64,000 nucleotides of DNA from Sordaria brevicollis. Taxonomy: Eukaryota > Ascomycota > Sordariomycetes > Sordariales > Sordariaceae. Below are positions 35,101 to 50,253 of the stretch, piece after piece; positions within the stretch are counted from its first letter, which is position 1; every line of letters begins with the position of its first letter. The stretch is taken from the NCBI GenBank assembly GCA_033439795.1, contig JAUTDP010000004.1, forward strand, positions 3,472,001-3,536,000, given 5' to 3'. Below the pieces are notes generated by a model. It did not search any database, was not told the DNA's origin, and was given only the letters and a program-made list of their open reading frames with translations. Both the position numbers and the translations under genes were made by a program.

Positions 35101-36359
35101 AAATTATTAAAATATTTTATTAATATTTTATTAATATACTATTAGAACGTTAACGGTCCGTTAATTAGTTTAAAAAGTAGGACCTTATATTTATACGTAT
35201 TGTATTTCGTTTAGAATATTGTAAATTCTTCGTTATTAGGGTATATATAAATTTAATAAAAGGCTTATTTAATATCGATCTTCGAGAAAATCTTTACTTA
35301 ATTAATCTTAGTAATAATTTTATTAATTAAGGGAAGAGGGTATTTATTTTTCTTTATAATAATATTAAATTTCCGATAATTTATATAAAATTTTAATTTA
35401 TTATTAGCCTTAAGTACGAAGAAAATAAACGTAACTTAAAATATAGAATTATTTTCGATAAAGCTTTTAATTAACATTTTATTTACGTATATCCGATAGG
35501 CTTTTAATTTATTAACCGATATTTTATATAATAAATTGTATTTAAAATCTTCGGGTTTTATTTTATTTATTAAATCGATTTTATAATTATTAATATAATA
35601 ATCCGGTAGGGTATTAAATTCCTTCTTATTAAATATATTTAAATATTCGTAAGCGTATTTAAGGATTTCTTTTTTAATTCGTTCGTATAATTTTACTTTA
35701 TTTTTAACGAAGGCTTATTTTTTATAATCGTTAATAAATCGATCGAATTTATAAAAATTAATTACTTTTATATATTCCCATTTAGCAAATATAAGGAAAG
35801 CGTCGGCACTAATTACCGTAAGGTCGTTATAATATTTATATTATTTTACGCTATTTCTTTTTAATCGGTATTAATTTTACGCGTCTTCGCTTTAAAGGAA
35901 GTCGTTTTTTCGTTCTACTTCTAATATTTCAATATATTTTCGTTACGTAAATATTACGTCTTCCTCCTTTTATTTTAGGGTATATTAATTTAATAATTAT
36001 TATTTTATTTTTATTAAATTTTTATTTTCTCCGCGTTAAATCGGTCGTTTTTTTAATTCTTCGAATAATTTAATCGGTCGGCCGGGTTTTATTAAGGGCA
36101 ATAGTATTACATTCTTAACAAATATTTTAAATTTTTCAATACGTTTATTAAAAGTTAATAATATTATAATTATTTTATCGAAGATAAAGTTAGCGTTAGC
36201 AATATCGATTAAAACTTTATATTTTTTTAATTAGTATTTATTTAGGATGATATTATACCCCGAATTAACGATTATTATTATTTCTTTATCGAACCGCTAA
36301 TTTTATACTTTAATAGTTCCTTTTAAATATTAATTAATCGTTTCGTTATATTACCTAAT

Positions 36360-36581
36360 TGTCATAGGGCTACCGCCCGGGCATAGAGCTCTAATCACAG
36401 CGACCAAAACGTGGCTACACGCCCCGCTTCGACGCCCTAGCGTAGCGGTACGTACTCTACCCTCCCGCCTCAAAACCTCGCCGCTAATAAATCCGCCTCA
36501 CAATTAGAATTTTCCTCCTTTATAAAACCTTAATATAATTATAACGACTAATACGTATATTAATTATATTTCCCCGTTATA
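36360..36581 (+). repeat. 5' LTR of element 3
   Basis: 222 bp starting TGTCATAGGGC; direct copy of 43026-43247. Changes are concentrated in its right half and are mostly G-to-A. Confidence 0.9.
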
Positions 36582-39359
36582 TTAAATTCTATTAATAATA
36601 GACTTAATAGAATAGGACTACCCCGAAGTAGCGTTAAATATAGAGGGGCTACTAATTAATTTCGTCGCAACCGTCGCTGTAAGAGAATATTAATAATATT
36701 AATAATTTTAATAATAGTAATAAATTACTTAATAGGCTACTTATTAAGCCGCTTAGTAGGCTATTTAATAAATTATTTAATAAACTGCGTAGTAAATTAC
36801 TCCCCCTTAATTATCCCCTAAAGAAATTACCGCTATATTCGCCGCCGCTTTAACCGCTAAAATTAAATAAATTACTTAATAAGCCGCTTAATAATTTAAA
36901 TAAAACCCCCTACCCTTTACTACTAATAAAATTACTACGATTATTTATAACGCCGCTATTTAAAAAATTATTAAAAAATAATAAAATAAATTCGAAACTT
37001 TTTATAAAAAGAAACGCAATTTCGCTCTCAAATTTTTTATTAGTAAAGAATTTATTTAAATAATTAAAAACGCTATCCCTTCGATAATAGGCCCGATTCC
37101 TTTTTTAACGATTAATACTAATCCGAATATATTAATTATTACTAAAAAAAGTACTTTCCGTATAAAGGGAAAATATAAATATTTTAAATAATTAATTTAG
37201 GACGGTACTTTTACGAATTTTAATTTATAAATAAATAACCTTCATTTCGTATATAAAAAAGAGTATAACGTTAGAGTTTAAAATATTAATAAATCGAATT
37301 GGATAATACTTTTAAAAATTATATTTATTAATAAGAAATTTAAAATCCAAATCTTTTAATATTATAAAGAATTTAATAGCGAGTATAATTTTAAAAAATT
37401 CTTTATTCATTTAGAAAGAATATTTAATAACGATAATAAAAAAAAATAAGTTTTTACGCGTTTTAAAACGGTTAAATAGCGAAAGAATTAATCCTTCTTC
37501 GATTAATTCCCCGTTTTCGAAGAAAATTTTACTAAAACTAATAATTTTTCGTAAGAAAATAACTCCCGTTTTACTTAATTAAATACCTCTATTTCTATTA
37601 TTTTATATAAATAAATAATTAACGTTTAAATACTTATAAATTACGAAAAATTCGTCGACCGATTTAAAAAAATTATATAGAAATTTAAAAATATTAGGAA
37701 TTTCCCTAACTATTATAATTATAACGCCCTTAATAATTATAAATATTCTAATAGCGGTCGTTTTTATTAGTTTTAGCGCCGTAAAACCCCTATTACTATA
37801 GAATATACTAAGGATATCGATAAAAATACCTATATAATTATAAATTATATTAAAATTAACCCTAATAATTTTAATAAGAAGTATATTAAATAAGTCTTTA
37901 TCGATAAAAAAGATAAGCGTTACGCGCAAGGCCTTTATTTATATTATAACGCTAGCGGTTATATAATTTAGAAATATAAGTACCGCCCTATTTAACGTTT
38001 TAATTCGGTCGGTATTATTTTTATTAAAATTACGAAGTAGGCCGTCCTTCTTATATTAAATAATAATAATAGCAATTACTCTTTTATAAATAAATCGGGA
38101 AAAGAGTAATTCCTTTATAGAATCGCGTAAAGGAACGCTTTAAAATATTAAGTAAGGAAGCGGGAGCCATAGAATTTCCGGAACTTATAGAAATAAATAT
38201 TATTAAAATATTAATAATTATTAATAATAAAAATTATTTTTATACCTTTATTAATAAAAGTTATTAATATTATACCGTAATTAGTAAAAAAGTAATTAAA
38301 AAATTAAAGATTTTTATTATCCTTATATTTAAAAGGGTAATAAAAAGTATATCCGTAAAAATAGAGGGTATTATAATTAAGGGGATTATATATTTTCGTA
38401 CCGATATCTATAATTATAAATCGGTAATTTACGCTTATATAATCCTTAAGCTAAAATTCCCGGTTATTTTAGGAAAACTTTAATTAATAGCTATAAAAGC
38501 GTATTTAATTTTATATAAATATAAATTCTAATATAAAATTACCGGTTATTAAATCCTTTACCTAAATTACTCCCTAACGACTACTTCCCCTATAAAGGTA
38601 AAAATTAGGGAATTTATATATTATTTAATAATAATATTTATAATTATTATTAACCGTATTAAGAAAAAGTAGGGCCGTACCGCGGTAAAATTTATTATAT
38701 TTATAATAAATTTACAGGATATTAAGAAGGCTCTTACTCCTAAAATCGATTTTATTAACGAAGAATTAAAAGAGCGTATCCTTCCCGAATTTTATAACCT
38801 TCTCTACGTTTAGAAATAGTCCGAAATAAATAAAATAAATTTTTATTATCTAGGTATAAATTATAAAATCGAATTCTAATAGAATAAATAAAATAACGAA
38901 TTCCCCCTCCTTTATAATCCGCTATATAATATATTTAAAAACGAATTATTAATTTTAAAGAAAACCCTAAGGGATTTCTTTAATAAGGGTTTTATTCGCG
39001 CTAATAATTCCATTGCTATTATATTAATACTTTTTATTAAAAAGTCGGGTAGTAATTTACATTTCTATTACGATTATTATACTTTTAATATTATTACCCG
39101 CGCCGACCGTTACCTTCTCCCCTTTATTAAGGAAATTTTCCGTATTATCGCTAAATCGAAATAATTTATTAAAATAAATATAATATAAGCCTTCTATAAA
39201 ATCCGTATAACGGAAAGGGAAGAGGGTAAAATAACTTTCCGTTATCGGTATAAGTTATTCGAATAGATAATTATATTATTTAAATTAGTAAAGGCATTAG
39301 CGACGTTTTAGCGGTATATAAATATAATATTAAGTAATTATTTAAATAATTTTTATTCT

Positions 39360-41800
39360 ACCTATATAAACGACGTATTAGTCTTTTTAAATAGTACGAG
39401 GAAGGAATATATATAGAAAATTAAATTAATAATTAAACGAATAACTAACGTTAATCTTTACCTAAATCCTAAAAAATACGAATTTATTATATAGGAGGTT
39501 AAATATTTGGGCTTTATTATAATTATAGGAATTGGTATTAAAGCCGACCTAGAGAAGATTAAAACTATTATCGAATAGAAAGCCCCTACGTTTTAAAAAG
39601 GAGTAAAGAATTTTTTAAATTTTACGAACTATTATTGGATATTTATTAAAGATTTTTTTACGATTTTTAAACCGTTAACGGCTTTAATAAATAAGAATAT
39701 TACTTTCGAATAAATTAAATAATATAATAACGCTTTCGTAAAATTAAAATAATATTTTATAAAAGCCCCTATTTTTATTTAATAGGATTTTAAATTATTT
39801 ACTTTTTTAAAAATTAATTATAATAATTATAATTTAAATAATATCCTCTCCTAAAAGTTTATAGAAGGTAAAAAAACCGCGGTAAATTTCTACTCCTAGA
39901 AATTTACCTCCGTAAAACGTAATTACCCTATTTATAATAAAAAAATATTCTCTATTATCCGCTATTTAAAAAAATAATTTATAGAATTATATAATTATAA
40001 GAAATTTATAATAATAATAAATTATTATAATTTCGAATATTTTATAGAGTATTAATACTTTTTAGAGCAGTAAATTTATTAGGCTAAATTCTTCTCCTAA
40101 TTTAACCTTTAAATTGTTTACCGCTTTAATATTCTTACTATAGTATTAAACGCTTTATTTTATAAGGATTAAGACCGATTTAATAAGGCTAATATTAAAG
40201 CCCGAAATATATAATTAATTCTGGAATCCGTTTTAAAGAATTATATCCGTATAACGCCTATTATCTTCTCTACGGAAGAGGGCGTAAAAGTATTTAAAAA
40301 TTTAAATTTATAGTAATTCTTTAACCGAATTGCTTAGGACGACGAAATTTATTAAGCGGTCCGTTAAGTCGTTATTAATAAAGATAAAACCTTTTTTACG
40401 TCGGTATAAAGGTTAAAGGTATAATTAAATAAATATAAAATCGACGGTATAAGTAAGCTTTATTATAAAAATTGTATTTAAGTCCTTAGAACTCCCGTCT
40501 TTTTAAAAATAATAATTCTTTACCTATTTTTAAAAGATTTTAAAAAAAATATATTACGTACCCGTTTTATTTAAAAAGTTTACAATTCTACCGCCTTCGG
40601 TTATTTAAGAAGAGAAAGTATTATTTATATTATTAATAGAAATTTCTATTAGCCGTTAATAAGTATTTATATTTATTATTTTATCGTTAATTATAATATT
40701 TATAGCCGGGTTAAATATTAGAAAAATTAGAAGAAAGGGTTATTAAGGTTATTCTCTATCCTAAAATAGTTTTTTAAAGAAATTTAAATGGATTTTATTA
40801 TAAACTTTCCCCCTATTAATAATTATATTAATTTATTAATTATTAAAGACCGGTTTAGTAAATCGGTAATTTTAAAGCCCTTTCTTTTTATAAAAGCGGA
40901 GGTTATTGTAGAAGCCTTCTTCCGTTATTTCGTCCGTTATTACGGCTAGCCCAATTTTATTATAAATAATCGTAATACTAATTGGATTAACCGCTTTTAA
41001 AAATGTTTATATAATTTATTAAATATTAATTAATTATTAAATATTACCTTTTACCCCTAGACTAATAGTAGTTTAAAAAGAATAAATTAAGAAGTATAAA
41101 TATTCTTTCGCATTTTCGTTAATAATATTTAGAATAATTAGGACCGTTAATATTCTACTATATAATTAACGATTAATAATAAAATTAATATAATTATTAA
41201 TATATTTCCCTTTTATATTATTTACAGTTATTACCCGTAGTTTTTAATTTTTATATTCTTTCCTCCTATTAAAATAAATTCTAAAAATCCTTAAAAGAAA
41301 GTATAGAATTTCGTAAACCGGTTGTAATAAATTACGGATTTCTATTAAGCTATAATAGCGGTATTAGCGTAAGAATAAAAATAATTCGCTAATAAAAAAC
41401 GCTTATTTATTAAAATCTTTAAAATTAAAAATAAAGTCTAGTTTAATTTCAAAAATTTTATAATAATCTGCCCCAAAAAGAAATTAAATTAATTATACGC
41501 TAAATATATAATATTTCGAATATTTAACCCCTTCGTTATAAAGCTTTCCGACTTTTCGTCGCGGGTATTCGATAAATTTTATATTAACTTTTTATAGCGC
41601 GTTAAAAACGACCCTTTACTAAGTTAAATAATTACCGATTTATAACCGCCCGTTATTATAATCGACGGTAAGAAGGAATATTTAATAAACGAAATCTTTT
41701 ATATTAAAATTTAAAATTTAGGTTATATATTATTAATTAATTAATAAAGGTAAATTAATTAAATATAGGAGCTTTTAAAAGAATTAATTAATATTATTAC
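39360..41800 (+). pseudogene. Pol remnant of element 3 (RT, integrase, chromodomain-like)
   Basis: The RT core 'YINDVLVF' is near 39375. An integrase core beginning 'MDFIINFPP' with 'KDRFSKSVILKPF' starts near 40789. Downstream, 'EYLINEIFYIKI' and 'GYILLIN' match the start of a chromodomain ('EYEVEEI...YLVKWKGY'). Frameshifts and stops interrupt all parts. The chromodomain call is the least certain. Confidence 0.7.
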
Positions 41801-43025
41801 TTTAAATACTTTTAAAAAGAAATACGGTCTAATAACCAAAAACGACGGTCTTACTAATTATTTTATTATATAATATAAAAGGAGAAAGAGGAAATTAATA
41901 CGGTTAAAGAATATTAAAATATTAATTTTAATTTTTAATTTTTCTACTCTTTATAGCGGGGTTTCTTTTTACGGCGTACGAACGCCTCCTTTAACGCCTA
42001 AACCTCCTCCTCCAATTTATCGAACCGAACGATTAGCGACTTTATAATACTAATAAATATTATTTCGCTCGTAGGGGCGGCGGGAATAGAAGGAATAACG
42101 GGGGCGGTAAAAACGGCGGGTTTAAATTAGGATATAGCCTAGGGAATACTAATAGTAATAATATCATTATATTACTCCTTAAAAAGAATAATAATTAATA
42201 ATATCTTTTTATTTTTTTTAAAGCGTTTTCCTTTACGAAATAATTAATTTAGTAATAGCCTAATCCTTTAATAATTTAATTATATTACGTATAATACCGA
42301 TTATATAATAAATATACCCGAAGGTTTTATAATTTTACTTCCTAAATAACGCCGCTTTTTAAACCTTTATTAAAACGAAAATAAAACCGTTAATATAATT
42401 ATACCTTTTATTATTATTATAATACGTTATATAAAATATATATTTAGGTTTAATAATATACTCGCGACGCCTATTTAAATAAAAGATATACTATACTTCC
42501 AATTTAATATAATTAGCCTATAAGAAAAAAGTTAGCGAAATATTAAAAACGGAAATAATAATAAAGAAATTTATAAATTAATATAAGTATTTATTTTTAA
42601 ATATATTAATTAAGCCCTTTAAAAATATTAGCGGGGGGTCGAATTTAATAAAATAAGGCTCCGCTTTCTTCTTTTCGTTAAGAATTTCGAATTCTTCGAA
42701 TTCGATAGAAGATTTAAGCGCGGGAGTAGGCGTAAGAAGGAGGAAAGCGTCGCGCAAGGAAGAGGAGGGTAGAGTAATAAATAAATAAAATATTTAATAA
42801 ATTAATTAAATCGGATCGAAGAGGGAAGAATTAATATTAAGCGAATTTACCTTAATAATTATTATAATAGCTAAAGAAGAGAAGAAAGGAAAGGAGAAAA
42901 TTTTTCTAGGAGGAAGGGTTTTTATACGTAGATTTATATATTATTATTTAGCGGGGTAGGTAACGATTAGGAGGAAGGCGCATTTAAATAGAAGGCGCGT
43001 CTTCGAGAAGGGAGGAGGGGGGTAA

Positions 43026-43247
43026 TATTATAGGGCTACCGCCCGGGTATAGAGCTCTAATTATAGCGACTAGAGCGTGGCTATACGCCCCGCTTCGACG
43101 CCCTAGTGTAGCGGTATATATTCTACCCTCCTGCTTTAAAACTTCGCCGCTAGTGGGTCCGCCTTATAGTCAGAGTTTTCCTCCTTTATAGAACCTTAAT
43201 ATAGCTATAATAACTAGTACGTATATTAACTGTGCTTCCCCGTTATA
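43026..43247 (+). repeat. 3' LTR of element 3
   Basis: 222 bp, direct copy of 36360-36581. Changes are concentrated in its left half and are mostly C-to-T. Confidence 0.9.
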
Positions 43248-46036
43248 CTAGTATACCTTCCTATAATATAAGGATAAAAATTATATAATTTTTCTATTCT
43301 TTATTTAATTATATTATTAATAAAGTTTTTATTTATAAAAATATTACCGTTTATTCCCGAATTAATAAGCGTATTATTTATAAATAAAGTTTTTCTATTA
43401 TTACCTATTATAATATAGGACGTAATTAATATAAATCTATTTAAATAATTTTTTAAAAAATTTTTATTTACTTTTATACTCTCCGGTAATATTTCTTTTA
43501 GGTTCTTTCTAAAATAAATATTTATTAATTTAATTTTTAGGAAGGAGTCTAATATTCCTAGGGTAGTTAATTTTCCGCTTTATTATCGGCCGGCTTATTA
43601 TCCTCTTTATTTTTATAATTATAATAGTCGACGAATTCGTTAATACGGTTAGGGTTTTTATTACGGCGGTTAGGATAATTACGGAAACGATATTTAATTT
43701 CTTTATATACGAAATATTTATTTTCCTCGAGTAATTTATAAACTTCTTTACGAATTATATTAAGGGCGCGATAGGAATTATTTCGATTATTATTACTAGT
43801 ATTAATATTATTATTAATAATATTATTAGAGTTTTTATTAAAATTATTAGAACCTTTAATTTTATTAAACGAATTTATAGAAGAGGAAGTATTTTTACTT
43901 TTATCCTTATTATTTTTTTTAATTTTATTATTACGAAAAATACATTAATTAATTTCGACCGCTTTTTTAATTATTAAAGTATATTAATTAAAAGTAATAT
44001 CCTCCTATTTATATCCTTAAAAGAGGGCGTTTTAAATAATATCCGGGAATTTTTAATTAAATTCCTATTTTTATGAATTAGGAGGGCGACCGTATTCCCC
44101 TATTAAACGTACGAATTTATTACGGAATTTTTAGAAATTTCCGTTTATTTCGAATTTTAAATCGTTAAATTTATAAATAGCCTTTTCCTTTCGATTATAA
44201 TTATAATATTCGGCGTATAAGTAGGCGAATAATTTATTAGAGGTTTTAATATTATAAGGGCCGTTAACGAAGTAGGGTTTAAAATTTTAGGTAATTTTAC
44301 TAACGGTATAATTTTTAATATATATTTTCTTAGCTTTATTATTGGAAAAGTAATCGGTATTTAATTTAAATTTATTAAAAATATAACGGTATTAAATATT
44401 AAAGGTAATAATATCTTTATCTTTTTCGTTATAAAAGTAGGGCGGATCTTTCTCTTTAATTAATAAGCGTTTTCAGTTAGTAATAAAGAAATCGGTAGTA
44501 AATATTTCCTTATAACGCTTTTTATTATCGTTATCCTTATTACAGTCGGCGCGGTTATAGCGTTTAAAGTTCTCGGGGGTTAAAAAAACGATTTTCTTCT
44601 TACGAAGATTAATATTTTCTTTACGGAGGTTAATATTTTCTTTAATTAAAGTAACGATTATAATATATAAATTAATAATATTACCGTCCCGGGTAATTAT
44701 TATTCCTCCTAATTTTTTAATTTAGATTTTTATAACTATTAAATTATTTTTAATTTTAGCGAACTTTTTTTCTTTTTTAATTAGGTTATAATAAATCTCG
44801 TTTTATTTAATAAAGAAGTAAGGGTAGGACGGGTAGCCTTTAATCGAAGAATTATTTTTTTATTCGTAAAGGGTACTTTATTTATTAATATAACCGTTAT
44901 TAAACGGGGTATTATTTTAAGCCTTTCTATTATTAAATAAATCGTCGTTCTAATTATCGTTAAACGGAATATTATTTTAAATTCCCTTATAGGAATAATT
45001 AATAATTTAACGTAATATAGTAAATTAGGCTTAGAATTTATAATTCTTTTTACGCAATACGGCGTTTTTATAATATAAAGTTTCGTAATCGTTTAATTCG
45101 AAATTAGGATCCTTATTTTTATAAGCCTCTAATAATTAGCGTATTAAAAATATATTCTTATTTTATTCTTTACGTAAATCTTTACAAAAGTATTTATTAT
45201 TTATTTCGGCGCTTTTTTAATATTTTAATAAATTAGCGGCGTATTTATATATTTATCCTAAATTAATATTTAAATTAATAGCGATAATTTAGTATCTTCG
45301 TTATTAAAAAAGAATAACATTAGTTAAAATAATTTATAATTTAATTTCTTCGAAAATAATATATACGCCCTCGGAATTTTCGATAATAGATTTAAAAGTA
45401 TCGAAGTTTATTAATAAAATATTATTATTATTCTATTCCTAATAATTTTAACCTATAGCCGTTAGAACCTTAAAAGTAAAGGTTAAATAACCTTTATTAT
45501 ATTAAGCCTAATATTTCGTAATTATATTAATCTTCGTATATAAAAAGCCGAATAAATCTTTTATATTAAACGTATAACGAACGTCGGTAAATTTATTAAT
45601 AATTTCCTAATTAAAAAACGTAATAACTTTGTTTATATTTTCCGGAATATCGCAATCCTTTAAATTAAATTTATCGATATTATATAATTAAATATCTTAT
45701 TTTTCTTTAAGGGTACTAATCGTAATATTATTAAACGAACTACGCTTAAAAGTATTATTTTATTAAATAATTATATTAAGAGTAATAAATATATTTATAA
45801 TATCGAATTTAATTTATTCGATTGCGAATTTATTGGATATATTCTTCTTTTAAACTTCGTTTATTTGAACGTTTTCGGTAGTAAATAATTTAATAATTTT
45901 AACCGTAATAACCTTTTCGTCGGGGGTATACGCTATTATAATTAATTATAAAGGTATATATTATAATTACTTTAATCGGTAAATAAATTTAGGATATTTA
46001 GATACCTCCTTAATATATTAAGAATAATCTTATAAT

Positions 46037-46289
46037 TATTACGAGTAACGTAATTACGAGAGATAAACTTAATACGTTGAATTTAGGTCTATTGTAGAAT
46101 TATAAAATGAAGAAAAAAAGAAGAAACGAATAAAGGGTACGCCCCGCGCCAGGGTTTTATACCTGGGCGCGGGCGACCTACGAAGGCGGCACGTAGTTAC
46201 GTGCGCTGGTGCGGTCAACCTTTGTTAAGTGACCGCCCGAGCGACAACCGGTCCGCCAGACAGGGACCCTGTCCGCCAGCGCCGTGATA
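46037..46289 (-). repeat. 5' LTR of element 2
   Basis: 253 bp, direct copy of 32158-32410. Its right half retains GC-rich sequence such as GACCGCCCGAGCGACAACCG that is partly decayed in the other copy. Confidence 0.9.
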
Positions 46290-47379
46290 TTATTCTATTT
46301 TATTACCGTATTAATAATAATTATATTTAAATCGATTTTATAATTTTCTTATATGTTACTTTATATTTATAAAATAATTAGTTTATTAATGTTAATTATA
46401 TTAAATTAACGTTAATCAATGTTAATTTATTATAATTTATACTTTAAATATAAAAAAAGAGGGTATACTTTTAGCGGCGGCGGATATAGTATTAATAATA
46501 ATAAGACTTTCTTTATTATTAGGATTGAAAACAATACGCCTTATTCTTATTCGGTTTTTTATAAATAATATTTATTAAAATATTAATTAATATAGAAAAC
46601 TTTAATAAAATAATATTATTAAAGAGGATAAATAGAATATATTTATTTTTATAACCCTTTTTATTTCCTTTATTTAAAAAGGAAATTCGTCCATATTCTA
46701 TACGTTCTCCTCTTTAATATTAAAGGTATTATAAATAGCCTTTACCTCTTTAAACTAATTTTTAAAACTTTTTAACTATCCCTTTATATTTATATATTTT
46801 ATATTTTTAAGATTAGCCCCTTTAAATTCGAACTTTAAGTATTATTTATACTAATTTTAAAGTTATATTTTATATAAATTAATCGATAGGGGATTTAATC
46901 GTTAAGTGCGTAATTGGTTAATTAATTTTACGAAGGAAGTATTATTCAACGGGAATATTTTATAGTTAGCGATTTAAATTATAATATTAAGAGCTTTATC
47001 CTGTTTTTTTATTAACGTTAACGAGTAGTATATTTCTATATTCGTTAATAGAGCCTTACCCTCCTTAATAAATATTATATACTTTTTAACGATAATTTTA
47101 TTAATTTTAAATAGGTCGCTAACGTTTTTATATATAATTTTCCTTTTATTTTTAACCTTAGTATTAGCTTTAGTTCGAAACGTAGTAAATCGGGTTACGG
47201 TTACGGTCTAGCTTATTAAAAAATACCGGGTAGTTTTCTTTATACGGAATGCAACCTCTAAATTAAAGATAAGTATAATAAAAGTATATACAATGGGTAG
47301 AGTTCGACGAGACGAGTACAATGAGGTTATTTATAAAAGGATTAATGAAGGTTTGGTAAAGTTCTGGTAGATTGTTGAT

Positions 47380-47499
47380 TCTGGAGCGTTACAGAGCTTG
47401 CGCGTTACAGGTAAAAATCCCGACTCTCAGAGGGACGAGGAGAGGAGGTTGGCTTGGCACCAGGCCCCCAAAGGTAGGCCCCACCCTAACCGACGAGTA
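47380..47499 (-). repeat. Right inverted repeat of AT-rich block 1
   Basis: Inverted partner of 20382-20493. It marks the point where sequence returns from AT-rich to GC-balanced. Confidence 0.85.
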
Positions 47500-48216
47500 C
47501 ACTCTACAAGGCTGCACCCGCAACCCGTCGCAGGGTGGTTGTGCAGGGTAATATGGGAACCCCCAGGGACAGCGGGTAACTTTGAACGGATAGCAAACTC
47601 TCTCCTCAAACCAAAGTCTCATCTCAATTCTCATCCCATCGACAATCAATACACTGTCCTACTTGCGTGGTAGGCCGATTCTGTTCCTCGCTGTTTCATG
47701 TTCGCCCCACGGCAAACTACGGTCTAGCGAAATTCGACAATCGTCATTTCATGACCGGACCCGTCCGTATCCCATCGCAGCATCACACCAGGATTTGATG
47801 GTGGCAGTTCGCACTTCGCCCAGCCCGGGACCCATCCCGGTCCATCACGGTCCCATCACAGGCCTAGGAGGACTGGAAAGAGCCAGGGGACCCCATTCCC
47901 GGGCCAACAGACCCCTCGTTGCAGGCTCCAAGACCCGAGCTTAATTAACCAGTGCATGCCCTGCTGCACTTGTTCGGTGCCTACCACCTTCTACCAACCA
48001 CAATTCTATCTTTAACCGGTCCTAACAAAACAATTCCTTCTTCCACCCTTTGTCACTCTTTTTGTGTTGTGTGTGTGTCTTGTGTGTTTGGTTCAGTCGT
48101 TTTCTTCTCCACGGTACCTTAGCAGCAGCCACGGCAACTCCATCAAGAGCAGCAGCAGCACCGCTTCAGTTTTGAGAAAAAGGAACAAAGATATCGCCTT
48201 ATCGCGAGCATTTACA
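47500..48216. other. Intergenic region and promoter of the epimerase gene
   Basis: GC-balanced; no supported gene. The last 250 bases are CT-rich, as in filamentous fungal promoters, followed by a CAGCAG-rich leader up to the ACAATGG start context at 48217. Confidence 0.55.
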
Positions 48217-49851
<1,635 letters not shown>

Positions 49852-50253
49852 AAAAGGGGATTCGGGCTCTTGCGTTTGCTTTCTGACGACGTCTTTTGGA
49901 ACATTTACACACACATCACATTCTGGGTTTTCTATCGTTTTGGGGCTTTTCGGGTCGCATCACACTGTTTTAACAATTCCCCCTTTTGGTTTTTATTCCC
50001 CCCATTTTTTTCTGTTACGACCGTGTTATGATCCTTTTTGCTACGTTGTTACGCGTATTGCTCAAGTTCACGACACCCCCTCTGGTTATACGTAATCAAA
50101 CTCCTCATAGATAGCATCTCATAGAAAGAAATACGAGGTGATGATCTTGCACAAGTTATGCATGCCGGCATGTTTTACTGTAGTTCATTATTATTGGCAT
50201 TGGCTTAAAAAGAAGAAAATATTACTACACACAGACAGGGAAATCATATACCG
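49852..50253. other. Convergent 3' region between the epimerase and quinone oxidoreductase genes
   Basis: About 400 bp of T-rich then A-rich UTR sequence. A perfect 12-bp palindrome, CATGCCGGCATG, lies at 50161-50172, close to the middle. No gene seen. Confidence 0.6.

Larger units (their letters stand above)
36360..43247 (+). mobile_element. RIP-degraded Ty3/gypsy chromovirus-like retrotransposon (element 3), nested in element 2
   Basis: 6888 bp with two 222-bp direct LTRs (36360-36581 and 43026-43247). The target duplication CTAAT/CTAGT (36355-36359 and 43248-43252) differs by one RIP-type change. Plus strand is coding: a polypurine tract (GAGAAGGGAGGAGGGGGG) abuts the right LTR. Order on the plus strand is reverse transcriptase ('YINDVLVFLNSTRKE', about 39375-39420), integrase ('MDFIINFPP...DRFSKSV', about 40789-40870), then a chromodomain-like remnant at about 41670-41800. 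RT before integrase defines gypsy order. Inactive. Confidence 0.9.
32158..46289 (-). mobile_element. RIP-degraded Ty3/gypsy LTR retrotransposon (element 2), split by element 3
   Basis: Two 253-bp direct LTRs (32158-32410 and 46037-46289) are bordered by the 5-bp duplication TTATT (32153-32157 and 46290-46294). The total is 14,132 bp; without element 3 and its target duplication it is about 7.24 kb. Minus strand is coding: a strong polypurine tract (AAGGGGGGGGTAA on that strand) abuts the left LTR. Reverse-transcriptase sequence with 'VYIDNILIFSNNLEEYK' lies at about 34980-35100. Gag is expected in 43.25-46.0 kb. Many stops; inactive. Confidence 0.9.
20382..47499. mobile_element. Outer DNA-transposon-like element holding a nested retrotransposon cluster
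   Basis: The ends match each other inverted. A 15-mer, TACTCGTCGGTTAGG, begins the unit at 20382-20396 and ends it (inverted) at 47485-47499. A 74-bp arm at 20420-20493 matches 47380-47453 inverted, with 67 of 74 bases identical by my count. Subtracting the two retrotransposons inserted directly into it, with their target duplications, leaves about 4.15 kb. The dinucleotide TA at both extreme ends could be a TA target duplication, as in Tc1/mariner-type elements, but this is weak. Body sequence is heavily AT-rich, whereas both terminal arms are GC-balanced. Two independent copies in opposite orientation are the main alternative. Confidence 0.5.

Noticed and set aside
37603..37929. 108-codon minus-strand open frame in element 3
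   Set aside because: It is antisense to the plus-strand coding direction of the element and has only AT-driven composition.
20382..47499. Centromere or telomere-proximal region
   Set aside because: The AT-rich block is fully explained by nested transposons with normal genes on both sides; no telomere repeats are present.
20382..47499. Giant cargo-carrying (Starship-like) element
   Set aside because: No tyrosine-recombinase gene or host-like cargo genes were seen, and the interior is accounted for by LTR elements and a small outer unit.
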